64,000 nt of DNA from Lachnospiraceae bacterium (GCA_015057425.1 SVEL01000002.1:62001-126000), one strand, 5' to 3'; shown: positions 28,301-35,619, counted from the stretch's first letter. Numbers and translations: made by a program. Notes: generated by a model from the sequence alone, not told the origin.

Positions 28301-29623
28301 GGTTTCCACACCACTGATAGAAGCTACAGACATTACACCTTTATATGTAGAAGGTGAACCTACCGTACCTGTATCAGGGTTTGAAGTTAAACCTAAGTTA
28401 CCGTTTGACTCTGAACCATACGCTGAGCTGTAGCTGTTTGATGCTGCAACTATCATATTGATTCCTGCTTCACGTATCTTATCATAAATGCCGTTTAAAA
28501 CTTCTTCATCCGATTCACGACTGAAACCACATGCTGTACCTAATGACATGTTGATAACGTCAACACCTAAAACAACACAGTCCTCTAAAGCTGACAAAAT
28601 CCACGAACTACGTGCTGTGTCAACTACGTCTGAGAATATCTTCATAGATACCAACTGTGCATTTGGTGCAACACCTGTGATTGTATCATCTTTACCTACA
28701 ATAACACCTGATACATGAGTACCATGATTATTGTGAGTTGAGTAAACATCTGTATCATTGTCCGCATAGTCAAAACCAAACGGAACTTTTTCATTAATAT
28801 ATACATCATCTACCGTAATACTGTTTGAGAGTTTTGCTGCAACTGTATCAGCTAACACTGCTGCAACCTCTTCATATGTAAGACCAAGTTTTTTTGATGT
28901 AAAGTTATTTACGGAAAATGCTGTATGGTTTGAATCAAGACCTGTATCAAGTACGGCAACAACCATACCTGAACCGTCATATCCCGAACCTGAACTGTCA
29001 AAGATACCTGTATCAAATACGTTTACTTTATTTTCTACAAGTTCTGTCTTGCATTTTTTATATTCTTCACCGACAATTACATTTGCACCTTTTGTAAGAG
29101 ACTTGCATGTATCAGTAAAGTCAGCTGCTTTAATAATCACCTCAAACCCACTTAATACAGTTGAATAATTTTCTCCAACTACGTAATCAACTCCCTTAGA
29201 GTCAAGATTACTAAGTATCTCGCTTTTCTGTGATTCTATACTTGCTTTGATTTCTGCAGCTTCATCACTTAAAACATATTCTGCAAAGCTCATAGTCTTA
29301 TCTGTGCCTTTATATGCATCCATAAGATCTACTACATCCAAAGCAATAATTACGGAAATTTCCTGATCATCTTTGATGCTTTCCGGCAGACGGAACATAA
29401 CTGAATTATCATAATACTGCGAAATATCTATTCCGGTAAGCCCCTCTATCTTCTCTATCATAGAAGAAGACAATTCAGAACCGGACATAGACATCAGATA
29501 TTTCAATATGTTAAAGTCTGACGCATATACTAATGGAGCCGATACAGTTTCCATAAGTAATGCCGTTGCAATAAAGAACGTTGATATTCTCTTTATCGCC
29601 CTTTTGAACACTTTTTTCTTCAT
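22313..29623 (-). CDS. Giant cell-surface subtilase (S8) with PA, Big_2 and BspA-type LRR domains
   Basis: 2436 residues. A signal peptide (1-34) and propeptide lead to an S8 peptidase with the full triad D226 (VLDTG), H300 (HGTHVSG) and S620 (GTSMACP), and oxyanion N396. A PA domain (about 470-575, VLVRRG...GAAGIIIYNN) is inserted, as in lactocepins and C5a peptidases. Beta-sandwich regions follow to about 1150, then two Big_2-like domains (about 1160-1230 and 1285-1358). Some 850 residues of LRR_5/BspA-type repeats (about 1375-2230; consensus IG..AF..C..L..V.L) make a long recognition surface. The C terminus has one transmembrane helix (2370-2391) and a 45-residue charged cytoplasmic tail, not an LPXTG signal. 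It heads the operon containing opp, suggesting it supplies peptides for uptake. Confidence 0.93.
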   Translation of the reverse strand: MKKKVFKRAIKRISTFFIATALLMETVSAPLVYASDFNILKYLMSMSGSELSSSMIEKIEGLTGIDISQYYDNSVMFRLPESIKDDQEISVIIALDVVDLMDAYKGTDKTMSFAEYVLSDEAAEIKASIESQKSEILSNLDSKGVDYVVGENYSTVLSGFEVIIKAADFTDTCKSLTKGANVIVGEEYKKCKTELVENKVNVFDTGIFDSSGSGYDGSGMVVAVLDTGLDSNHTAFSVNNFTSKKLGLTYEEVAAVLADTVAAKLSNSITVDDVYINEKVPFGFDYADNDTDVYSTHNNHGTHVSGVIVGKDDTITGVAPNAQLVSMKIFSDVVDTARSSWILSALEDCVVLGVDVINMSLGTACGFSRESDEEVLNGIYDKIREAGINMIVAASNSYSSAYGSESNGNLGLTSNPDTGTVGSPSTYKGVMSVASISGVETPYIKYNDTIIYFTESNNAAAEENHFFDTLLGDKDSVKYEYVLIPGVGRTADYTGLDVTGKIVLVRRGSNTFEEKAIIAEAQGAAGIIIYNNVSGDIKMNVGDAKLAVCSISQDDGEMLAKKGSGTLLISRNQTSGPFISDFSSWGPTPDLGIKPEITAHGGSILSSVTGGSYERLSGTSMACPNLAGVVILLKQYVVENFPDIANDNNKVNEMVNRLLMSTADIALNTNGSPYAVRKQGAGLANLLSSIETTAYLTTYDAEGVAMDKTKIELGDDPEKTGVYELKFTINNFGDKKLAYNLGAYVMTEGVSDTKTNSGKTTVTEEAYILDGAKIEIISVTGGSVKGKKITVDAGQNADVSVKITLSAKDKKYLDESFENGMYVEGFITLDAQEGTEIDLNVPYLAFYGDWTKAPLFDLDYYETNKDELDDGIDEEDKTKADAYATRPIGGVSGDYVSYLGSYYFLQDSKDMVIPANKNHISLSNQSDTIHALRYVWAGLLRNAAKVDITITDDATGEVIFEKQETDIRKSYGDGGSIYPANIEIEFDTFDYNLKNNSTYTVKLKGSVDYGDGGVNSNLKNEFEFPLTVDFEAPTVTGVEYYYEYDESLKKNRLYAKVAVYDNHYSMASQLGYVTTETDADGNLAPTMKTFEQYLTPVYSELNSTTYVTYELTDYIYKIKNNSTNKNSFVVTCYDYALNYASYEIRLPDSFIDFYLADMTSGITLSQNEVFSLDMLVYPSTEWGELLQFTSSRPAVARVVNNKIVAVGPGKAIVKVQDPKTNKSVTFNVTVLSEKDEDYQKFDKPVVDVFSLDGFETLKAYYMLASEDKKLGDTGSTNFFEGDYTLSMYPSESVYLNYTLDAYFPNDTTVEYESSNESIVEVDKFGNVTAKSEGFASVTVKVMQDGMTTYYSNTVSVEVKDPYVTTGSSLTHYYGNGGLVSIPADLSLTEIGSFAFTNFEYVDKTAEELEFDDTEATKQWYIGDNTITKVIIPEGVKKINSYAFASLTALEEVVLPSTLEAIEYGAFYGCTSLKKISFSAENNLQIINQNAFENCNLQGKLELTSACVISDYAFAGNKNLEELVLSDTILSIGQYAFAACEKLSKVSIGADKVKYGAYVFTGCKSLKEFTVKSAVIPEGMFYQCEELSKVIVGADVNDIGAFAFRDTKISTYEIASGNKAYKVQSKDYILSADGTQLIAVSPLAEGEFTSANIGGSKVTTIAKGAFSHNKKLTTVTLPDVTKVCDYGFASCERLTAVNLGKLTSIGEYGFFETRITEAPAFTATTPIGKYAFSYTALKSVVIPDNMTVAEGVFSQCLGLENVVIGNNVTLSDYAFNIDKDESYTIESYFEDGDKLFYYKFSSALNSLTIGDNAVIGENVFAGHASIEKITLGANAEIGRMAFYNMVSLKEIDLSKAKVIGEYAFSGDVYNVCYDDSMAYAAVNKDGYYIYTYHAASLTNVDVSAAESIGAYAFAYCRELKDVVLGSKITEIPEYAFAGCISINTINLENIKVVGQYAFMESTLPTANLSSVETIGEYAFINNKNLTSVTLNPNGSKLDEAAFAYCDLLGTVANMGSVTEMGDYAFSYTSLTSADLTSAVTVGDQVFLKEVLTPFNVIFGSELVSIGDNPFAMCKLETFCKVVKENFNGQDFEKKIYDYDISDTVKVIDGSLYCKVLNGGYELIVYTGNNAEDVKVADGTVRITSMAFAGSDVKMVTLPYTVEAIGHKAFYDCDNLKTVVFTSYNAPVLEEEYDPTYYESYEHVPGTGDYGTYTDYEGNEVAIIGTGIIPYFMWNATGGMYSNVFYGANFVDYVGYVENKLTMVKPVNGQYYDTYIMNHYFDLSISGAAAADEVTLAAIAAINNIPEKVSYEDKHFVETARALYNRIATTEQQALVHNYSKLVSAEQRIIALTPTESDKDDNSKSEESGLGFILIVIAVVVIAAGSIVTYFVIRTKLENDPNSNVISYKRAKAEEKAAAKLAERAVETEEVENDENEN

Positions 29624-29695
29624 TAATGGTAACCTCTTTCTTCTTTGTTCTTCACACTACAACACGCATTTATAGCATTGTAACATAGTCATTCT

Positions 29696-29724
29696 ATCAT
29701 ACCTTATTATGACAATATTTGCAA
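29696..29724 (-). promoter_or_regulatory. Promoter of the protease-opp operon
   Basis: Minus-strand TTGCAA (29719-29724) and TATGAT (29696-29701) have a 17-base spacer, about 70 bases before the protease start. RBS AGAGG precedes the ATG. No other promoter-like gap was seen in the operon down to 13605. Confidence 0.5.
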
Positions 29725-29781
29725 GCATTTTCACATTTCCAACACATTAAATTTCCAAGTAATAAGTTGATTTTAAAATCG

Positions 29782-29810
29782 TTTACTTTAAGCTTTCTCT
29801 ATGTTATACT
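29782..29810 (+). promoter_or_regulatory. Promoter of the redox gene pair
   Basis: TTTACT (29782-29787), 17-base spacer and TATACT (29805-29810), 34 bases before the start codon. GGAGG at 29833-29837 is the RBS. It is divergent from the protease-operon promoter. Confidence 0.55.
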
Positions 29811-29843
29811 TAAGCTTAATCAAAACTTCTACGGAGGCTATAT

Positions 29844-30287
29844 ATGACTAAAGAAAATGTATTACGATTTTATCGTATTTACAAGATTTTATTAAGCGCC
29901 GTAATTGTTATTGCAGGCATTTGTTTCATTGCCGGATGCATAAGTATATACCTGTCAGGTGACAGTCCGTACTCCAGGGAAATCGTGGCTGAAACCTTTG
30001 GTAAAATTGCAATCCCGGTATATCTTTGCCTCGTTATGACAATTATCGGTTTTATTCTTGATATTGTTCTTCCTGCCGAATGTAAGGCAGACAATAAAAA
30101 GAATACTTCAAAACGGGTTAAACCTACAGAAGCCTTAAAATTATCTGATAAGGCACTTCTCATTCTTAGGATTTCATTGCTCGTTATTGGTTTGGCACTT
30201 TTAATTTTTGGATTTATATCCGGCGGAACTGCTGATGTTATTACAAAAGCCATCAACATCTGTACGGAATGTATAGGATTGGGGTGA
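29844..30287 (+). CDS. Membrane protein with C-terminal CXXC motif (CD1871A-like)
   Basis: 147 residues, three hydrophobic segments (about 12-34, 50-72 and 101-123). The last 25 residues, ending ...AINICTECIGLG with C140-x-x-C143, resemble the short CD1871A-type CXXC membrane proteins of Clostridia, here with a longer N-terminal membrane part. The CXXC pair could be a redox-active dithiol or a metal/cluster ligand. It lies 6 bases upstream of the ferredoxin-TlpA fusion and shares its promoter, so it probably works as a partner in electron or thiol transfer. The family assignment is from memory of the motif. Confidence 0.7.
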   Translation: MTKENVLRFYRIYKILLSAVIVIAGICFIAGCISIYLSGDSPYSREIVAETFGKIAIPVYLCLVMTIIGFILDIVLPAECKADNKKNTSKRVKPTEALKLSDKALLILRISLLVIGLALLIFGFISGGTADVITKAINICTECIGLG

Positions 30288-30293
30288 CAGACT

Positions 30294-31778
30294 ATGAAAA
30301 AACTATTATTAAAATTAAATAATCTGATGCCAAGTAAAAGAAGATTCATTCAGTTATACTGTGCATTACTTTTTAATGCCAACCTGAAAGGATTTATTTC
30401 CGGCAACATATTTAAAGGTAATTCTAAGCTAATGTGTGCTCCCGGAATAAACTGCTACTCCTGCCCCGGCGCCATAGGTGCATGTCCGTTAGGTTCCCTT
30501 CAGGGTTCCTTCAGTGCAGACAGAAGTACACTTTATTATGTATGCGGCATATTGCTTCTTTACGGGCTTATTTTTGGAAGAATGATATGCGGTTGGTTCT
30601 GTCCTTTCGGACTTATACAGGAATTACTTTATAAAATTAAGACTCCTAAATTAAAAAAGAACCGCTTTACCCGCATCCTTTCATACTTAAAGTACATAAT
30701 ACTTATAGTATTCGTATTTATCATACCGATTATGTACGCCTTTAAGGATACTCCATTCCCGGCATTTTGTAAGTTTATATGTCCTGCCGGTACATTGGAA
30801 GGCGGAATCGGACTCCTTGCCAATAAAGTAAATGCAAGTTATTTTTCAATGCTTGGTCCACTCTTTACATGGAAGTTTGTACTTATGATAAGCATTGTAG
30901 TCGGAAGCGTATTTGTATTTAGATTATTCTGCCGATTTATATGTCCGTTAGGTGCTTTATATGGTATATTTAATCGTTTTTCATTCTTCGGAATAAAGTT
31001 AGAGCGTTCAAAATGTATTGACTGCGGACTTTGTTTAAAGCAATGTAAGCTCGATATAAGCCATGTAGGCGACCAGGAATGTATAAGTTGCGGTGACTGT
31101 ATTAATGTATGTCCTACAAAGGCCATAAGCTTTAAAGGCAATATTTTTGCAAGCAAAGACAATGATACTGTATTTGATGAAAAAACAAAGAAAAAACAAT
31201 TAATTACAAAGTGGATTTCTTTAGTACTTCTTCTTATATTCCTTGGTGTTGCAATATTTTATGCATGGAATGACGATTCACAAAAAGCAACTACTATCGA
31301 CCCGGGTACTCAAAACGGTGATGTTGTAACAGGTAATGAAGTTGGAAATCTTTGTCCGGAATATGCCTTAGAAATCATCGACCGGACAGGCATTACATCA
31401 AATACCATCAATCCTGCAAAGACCGGTAAGCTTACAATTGTAAACTTCTGGGGAACCTGGTGTACTCCATGTGTAAATGAACTTCCATACTTTAATCAAA
31501 TTGCTGACGAGTATAAGGACAATGTTACTGTTATCGCAATTCATACAAACAGTGTTGTCGGCACTGCATATGACTTTATCGGCAAATATTATCCTGAAAC
31601 AAGTATGATATTTGCGCATGATACAGAAGGAGAAGCTTACTACTCTACCCTTGGCGGACGCGGTACTTATCCGTACACAGTTGTTCTTGATGAAGACGGA
31701 ATCATACTTAAAATCTTCTATTCATCTCTCGAATATGAAGACCTTAAGGAAGTTGTAACTGAATATTTTAAAGAATAA
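30294..31778 (+). CDS. NapH-like 4Fe-4S membrane protein fused to a TlpA thioredoxin domain
   Basis: 494 residues. The N-terminal two-thirds is a NapH/CcoG-like polytopic protein with cysteine clusters CAPGINCYSCPG, CGWFCPFGL, CKFICPAGT and CRFICPLGA. Two classical 4Fe-4S motifs follow (CIDCGLCLKQCK and CISCGDCINVCP). After a further transmembrane helix (about 302-322) comes an extracytoplasmic TlpA/ResA-like thioredoxin domain (about 350-494) with active site W-C390-T-P-C393. The fusion would move electrons from the cytoplasm through Fe-S clusters and the membrane to a surface dithiol. The donor and substrate are unknown. It is the second gene of its unit; a strong terminator follows. Confidence 0.88.
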   Translation: MKKLLLKLNNLMPSKRRFIQLYCALLFNANLKGFISGNIFKGNSKLMCAPGINCYSCPGAIGACPLGSLQGSFSADRSTLYYVCGILLLYGLIFGRMICGWFCPFGLIQELLYKIKTPKLKKNRFTRILSYLKYIILIVFVFIIPIMYAFKDTPFPAFCKFICPAGTLEGGIGLLANKVNASYFSMLGPLFTWKFVLMISIVVGSVFVFRLFCRFICPLGALYGIFNRFSFFGIKLERSKCIDCGLCLKQCKLDISHVGDQECISCGDCINVCPTKAISFKGNIFASKDNDTVFDEKTKKKQLITKWISLVLLLIFLGVAIFYAWNDDSQKATTIDPGTQNGDVVTGNEVGNLCPEYALEIIDRTGITSNTINPAKTGKLTIVNFWGTWCTPCVNELPYFNQIADEYKDNVTVIAIHTNSVVGTAYDFIGKYYPETSMIFAHDTEGEAYYSTLGGRGTYPYTVVLDEDGIILKIFYSSLEYEDLKEVVTEYFKE

Positions 31779-31787
31779 ATCGAATAA

Positions 31788-31806
31788 ATTCCTATCACAT
31801 AAAAAT
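31788..31806 (+). repeat. Half copy of a dispersed palindromic repeat
   Basis: The sequence AATTCCTATCACATAAAAA matches the right half of the palindromes at 33235-33269 and 48632-48669. It lies between the redox-gene stop and its terminator. No left arm is present. Confidence 0.4.
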
Positions 31807-31850
31807 AAGAGCAAGAAATATCATAAACTGATACTTCTTGCTCTTTTATA
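31807..31850. terminator. Terminator between the redox genes and the Rpn-type gene
   Basis: The stem AAGAGCAAGAA...TATCA pairs with TGATA...TTCTTGCTCTT (about 31807-31846) with T-rich sequence following. It lies between convergent genes and may act on both. Confidence 0.8.
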
Positions 31851-31853
31851 ATT

Positions 31854-32945
31854 TTATAATAGCGCTAATACCTCTTCCTCAGATAAATTGTATACCCCAA
31901 CTATAACCTTTACAATTTCTGATTTTGACATATTATTCTTCTTCATCGTACTAATTGTATTATTAAGATTTCTATTACGTTCGTCTGCTTCACCTTTTTC
32001 CATTCCTTTTTCCATTCCTTTTTCCATTCCTTTTTGCATTCCCTCTTGTATTCCTTTTTCCATTCCTTTTTCTATTCCCTCTTGTATTCCTTTTTCCATT
32101 CCTATTGCCCAACCTTGCTCCATACCTTTTTTTAAACTTCTTCTCATCACCATTGCTCCAAAACCAGCCATACTTTCTATCTCCTTTCTTATTTTTCTAT
32201 GCATTTTTATATTGTATTCGTTTTCAAGTATATCTTCTTTCTCGTCAACACTTAATTCTGATATAAATATTGTATGTAATAAAGACAAGAGTTTATTATT
32301 TTTAGCTTGTTCTTCTCCTAAGCATATAAGAACAACTGACATATAGTCATATTTCTTATGCATTTTCAATCCACCATAAATATCTCTCGGTGCAATACTA
32401 TATTCTGTTATAGTATTTTCAGCATATTCAGGTGCATCTGTGCACACCCATATTGAATATACTTTTTTTAGATTATTATAGTTATCTGTTTTAAATTCAG
32501 TGTCAAGTTCCATAGAAATCATTCTTGCACAATAAAATATACCTCTTGGCAACAAATCATATCCCGGTTTAAAGTCATTTTGTGCCTCTATGTCAAATAA
32601 CATCTTTCTATACTTAGGATTACTCTCTTTTGTAAAAAATCTAACATCAAAATAAACTTTTCCTTCTTTTGGAATACTACTTTCAGTATTCATCCCTGCT
32701 ATAGCAGTTATATCATCATCCTTGTTCAAAGCATTAACAGAACAAATATGAGCGGAATCTTCTATATATTGCTTTATCTCGTCAATACTGCTTTCTTCAA
32801 ACTCCTTTGCAGTATACTTTAAAATCCATGCAAGTATACTCTTATCTGCAAGAATCATCTTGGCATACTCATCATATCTTTCCACACTCTCCGAAGCCTC
32901 AACACTACGAGACAGATATGTCTTTTCAATTTTGTCCCTTATCAA
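31854..32945 (-). CDS. Rpn-type PD-(D/E)XK nuclease / putative transposase
   Basis: 363 residues from a TTG start with AAGGGG 7 bases upstream. The N-terminal 230 residues show the nuclease core pattern: VYFDVRFF, then FDIEAQNDFKPGYDLLPRGIFYCARMI (D-x-E-x-Q, the PD-(D/E)XK metal site with trailing Gln). This is the recombination-promoting nuclease group, found in many copies in Lachnospiraceae genomes. Residues about 285-325 are a low-complexity run of MEKG/IQEG units encoded by a 12-bp tandem repeat. Such proteins stimulate RecA-independent DNA transfer in E. coli, though most copies are uncharacterised. It is a single gene flanked by hairpins; no terminal inverted repeats or target duplication were seen. 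Confidence 0.8.
   Translation of the reverse strand: MIRDKIEKTYLSRSVEASESVERYDEYAKMILADKSILAWILKYTAKEFEESSIDEIKQYIEDSAHICSVNALNKDDDITAIAGMNTESSIPKEGKVYFDVRFFTKESNPKYRKMLFDIEAQNDFKPGYDLLPRGIFYCARMISMELDTEFKTDNYNNLKKVYSIWVCTDAPEYAENTITEYSIAPRDIYGGLKMHKKYDYMSVVLICLGEEQAKNNKLLSLLHTIFISELSVDEKEDILENEYNIKMHRKIRKEIESMAGFGAMVMRRSLKKGMEQGWAIGMEKGIQEGIEKGMEKGIQEGMQKGMEKGMEKGMEKGEADERNRNLNNTISTMKKNNMSKSEIVKVIVGVYNLSEEEVLALL
31995..32104 (-). repeat. 12-bp tandem repeat inside the Rpn-type gene
   Basis: About nine units related to TTTTTCCATTCC (plus strand) encode repeated (K/Q)-G-(M/I)-(E/Q). Units are near-identical and in phase, so slippage would change length without frameshift. Confidence 0.85.
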
Positions 32946-33136
32946 ACTTTTACCCCTTTCTTAGAACACTACCCCACTGAATAGCGCATAGAATATACTT
33001 TATTTAAAAAATATCAGATATACTCAATACGTATTCTATATCAATTATATCATATATCATTTCTCTGTCAATCACATTTTGTATGTGTGATAAATAAAAT
33101 AATACACAAGTAATTCTTTCCCTTGTCGGGCTTTTG

Positions 33137-33269
33137 TAAGAACAAAGAATCTCGCAAGCGAGATTCTCCGCACCCGAGTGGTATTGCGCAGCAATAAAAT
33201 ACCTCTCCGCGAGGTGTGCATCCTCAGCGGAGCGTTTTTTTGTGATAGGAATTTCCTATCACAAAAAAA
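33137..33269 (+). repeat. Composite palindromic repeat element
   Basis: This stretch lies in the 378-base gene-free gap 32946-33323. It holds three hairpins: GAATCTCG-caag-CGAGATTC (33147-33166); CTCCGCGAGG paired with CCTC-A-GCGGAG (33205-33232); and a 23-base inverted repeat centred on GATAGGAATTTCCTATC inside T7/A7 (33235-33269). The part from 33217 to the end recurs in the same orientation at 48614-48669. GC content is higher than its surroundings. No transposase lies inside. The rest of the gap (32946-33136) is AT-rich without a recognisable gene. Confidence 0.7.
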
Positions 33270-33300
33270 GATGTGGACTTTCAAAATCCACATCTTTTAT
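33263..33300 (-). terminator. Terminator of the 571-residue surface protein gene
   Basis: Stem AAAAGATGTGGA / TCCACATCTTTT (33266-33277 and 33287-33298) lies 26 bases past the stop; minus-strand T-rich sequence follows and merges with the palindromic repeat. Confidence 0.8.
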
Positions 33301-33323
33301 ATGTAATAAATATTATCTACAGA

Positions 33324-35039
33324 TTATTCTGTAACTTCTTTTTTCTTAAGTACTACAAGTACTGCTAAAGCAGCAGCTGCTAATACTATGAAAGGAAGTA
33401 CTGTTGTTGTATCACCTGTTGGTGTAACGTCTGTTTCTGTTCCTTCTGTTATTTCTTCAGGTGTAACATCTGCAAATACGAATGTACTGAAGTGATCAAG
33501 AGATATTGTAATCTTGCCGTCTTCTACTTCGTATTCACCTAATGATACAAGTGCACCATCTTCAAGTCTTGAAACTTCGATAAGTTCTGCATCTTTAAGT
33601 TCTTCAACAAGTGACATTGTAATTGTGATTGGTGCTGTAGGCTGAACCTTACCCCAATATTCTTCACCATCTTCTGTTACACTTTCACCCCAAAGAGTTA
33701 AATCAAGAGCTTCATAAACTAAATCTTTAAGAGTTGTTTCTTCAAGTTCCTTAAGAGCCAAAACATCTTTTGCCTCTATTTGCGAAATAGCAAATTCTTT
33801 GCCGAAAAGTGCTCCTGAGATAATAGCATCTTTCTTAATTTCTTTGATTTCATCTTCAGTAACACTAACTTCTTCCATATCTGCAGCAGCTACAAATGTG
33901 AATGTTATCTGTACATCAGCATCTGTAAAACCTTCATCAGGATCATATGCAGCAAGACCAACTTTTACTCTCTCGCCTGCTTTAAGTTCAACAGTCCATG
34001 TATCCACAGGTTCTTCATCATCTGAATAGAATGAAGTATAGTCATATGTATAGAACCATCCGTTTTCACCTGAAACAGTGAAAATTAAGCTACCTGCTTC
34101 TTTTGCAACATATTCAACGAAGTAAGGATCAATATAATCATATTCATTTTCAAGACCATTTACGGTTTCTGTACCTTCATCAAGAACTTCTGCTCCGTAT
34201 TCAGTACCTGTAGCACCCCAAAAAGCTGTAAAGTATACTGTACCGGCAGGTGCCATAAACTCATTTTCAGGGTCATATGTGTTAACAAAAAGAATTACCT
34301 TGTCGCCTTCTTCTACTGCAATCTTATCATAATCAATTGCAGGTTCTTCATCACTCCAGTGTGTATCTGTTGATGTACTCTTTGTAACATTTGACAATGA
34401 ATAAGTCCATCCTATCTCATTGCATTCTGCATCTTCTGCTGATTCAATTCTAACACTAACATAACCATCAGCAAGAGCTGTTATTGCATAAAAAAATCCC
34501 TGAGAACCTTCTGCAACTTCAGCATTTCCCCAGTTTTCGTTGGCAATACCGCCACCCATATAAGGTGGATTTTCAGGGAACACAAATTCAACTGCCTTAT
34601 CAATTGATGAGCCGTCATTTGCAGATGCTGAACCAGTTGCTAAGTTTGCCATTACATAAATACTATCTGTTGTTGATGTGTTTTCAATTGTAAAGAAATC
34701 ATATCCTTGTGCAGACATTGTAAATGACTTTTCAAGATCATCTGCATTTTCAGGTGCCATAAAATCACCTGTGCCGTACTTAACTCTCCATGTCATAGCT
34801 TCTGTTGTAAATACTGTAGCTACTGTATTATCATTATCATCTACCTGTACATAATGGATTGCTCCTGCAGGAATTTCCATAAGAATTGTTCCGCCATCCT
34901 TCACTAACTGATGAGCATCTTCAAATGTTCCTGTTGCTGTAGACATTGTTGCAGGTCCTGCAAATGATACAGTACTCATCATACCGATAACCATACATGT
35001 AGCCAACAAAAATGCCATAATTTTTTTCATTTTTTTCAT
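33324..35039 (-). CDS. Secreted, C-terminally anchored surface protein, unknown function
   Basis: 571 residues. A clear signal peptide (1-27, cut near SFAGP) is followed by beta-rich, acidic sequence with a repeated pattern of aromatic and Asp/Glu-rich strands (for example VYFTAFWGATGTEYG and KAGERVKVGLAAYDPDEGF). Residues about 395-455 are helical and charged. A threonine-rich linker (about 525-540) leads to a C-terminal anchor: TPTGD, a hydrophobic stretch and KKKE. This resembles sortase P-x-TGD signals of Clostridia but is shortened, so cleavage is uncertain. It is the last gene of the surface-protein cluster, 63 bases after the small lipoprotein gene. RBS AAAGGAG is good. Confidence 0.8.
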   Translation of the reverse strand: MKKMKKIMAFLLATCMVIGMMSTVSFAGPATMSTATGTFEDAHQLVKDGGTILMEIPAGAIHYVQVDDNDNTVATVFTTEAMTWRVKYGTGDFMAPENADDLEKSFTMSAQGYDFFTIENTSTTDSIYVMANLATGSASANDGSSIDKAVEFVFPENPPYMGGGIANENWGNAEVAEGSQGFFYAITALADGYVSVRIESAEDAECNEIGWTYSLSNVTKSTSTDTHWSDEEPAIDYDKIAVEEGDKVILFVNTYDPENEFMAPAGTVYFTAFWGATGTEYGAEVLDEGTETVNGLENEYDYIDPYFVEYVAKEAGSLIFTVSGENGWFYTYDYTSFYSDDEEPVDTWTVELKAGERVKVGLAAYDPDEGFTDADVQITFTFVAAADMEEVSVTEDEIKEIKKDAIISGALFGKEFAISQIEAKDVLALKELEETTLKDLVYEALDLTLWGESVTEDGEEYWGKVQPTAPITITMSLVEELKDAELIEVSRLEDGALVSLGEYEVEDGKITISLDHFSTFVFADVTPEEITEGTETDVTPTGDTTTVLPFIVLAAAALAVLVVLKKKEVTE

Positions 35040-35102
35040 GTTTCTCTCTCCTTTATAATTTTATCACTAACCCGTCTGCCGGGGTGTAAACTTAATTTTC
35101 AA

Positions 35103-35528
35103 TTACTTTGCTTCCAGTGTAATTGTAACTTCTGTCTTGCCGTCTTCGAAGTAGAAATATTCACCGGCGATGTCAACATATCCTTCCGGAGTTGATGTCA
35201 TTGCTGCCTTGTACTCACCTTCAACCATATTAAACTCTGCAACACCGTTTGCATCTGTCAATGTAGGTGCATAGCATAATTCTTCATCGCACATCTGAAC
35301 CATTGCGCTTGCTATTCCATTGCCTTCTGCATCTTTTACAATAATCTTGTAAACAATCTTATTGTCATCTTCTACAGGTGCTGTAGTAGTTGCTTCTGTA
35401 CTCTGCTGTACATTTGAAGTGTCCTTAGAATTATCTTCAGAGCCACCTTCGGCACCACCACATGCCCATAAGCTCATTACCATACACAGTACAAGGATTA
35501 CGGCGAATAATTTATGAAAGTGTTTCAT
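35103..35528 (-). CDS. Small lipoprotein with a carboxypeptidase-regulatory-like domain
   Basis: The start was set at ATG 35528, behind a perfect AGGAGG; an upstream in-frame start would lie before that RBS. Length is 141 residues. The signal peptide ends in a lipobox (VMSLWACGG). A Ser/Thr/Glu-rich linker precedes one beta-sandwich domain (about 60-141, YKIIVKDAEGNGIASAMVQM...TDANGVAEFNMVEGEYKA) of the CarboxypepD_reg/CNA_B type, with a pair of cysteines (CDEELC). The same module occurs in the next three cluster proteins. It has its own promoter at 35620-35648. Confidence 0.82.
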   Translation of the reverse strand: MKHFHKLFAVILVLCMVMSLWACGGAEGGSEDNSKDTSNVQQSTEATTTAPVEDDNKIVYKIIVKDAEGNGIASAMVQMCDEELCYAPTLTDANGVAEFNMVEGEYKAAMTSTPEGYVDIAGEYFYFEDGKTEVTITLEAK

Positions 35529-35619
35529 TTGTCCGCCTCCTTCCATCTTATATTTTATTTCATAATTTTATATGCCTATATAAATACAGCTATATAAAAA
35601 TTCAAATAATCATTTGATA

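Noticed and set aside
31995..32104. Possible CRISPR-like array
   Set aside because: Units are 12 bp, contiguous without spacers, and in frame with the protein.
33072..33293. 73-residue open frame on the minus strand
   Set aside because: It spans the palindromic repeat, has basic low-complexity sequence and no good RBS, so it is probably chance within the hairpins.
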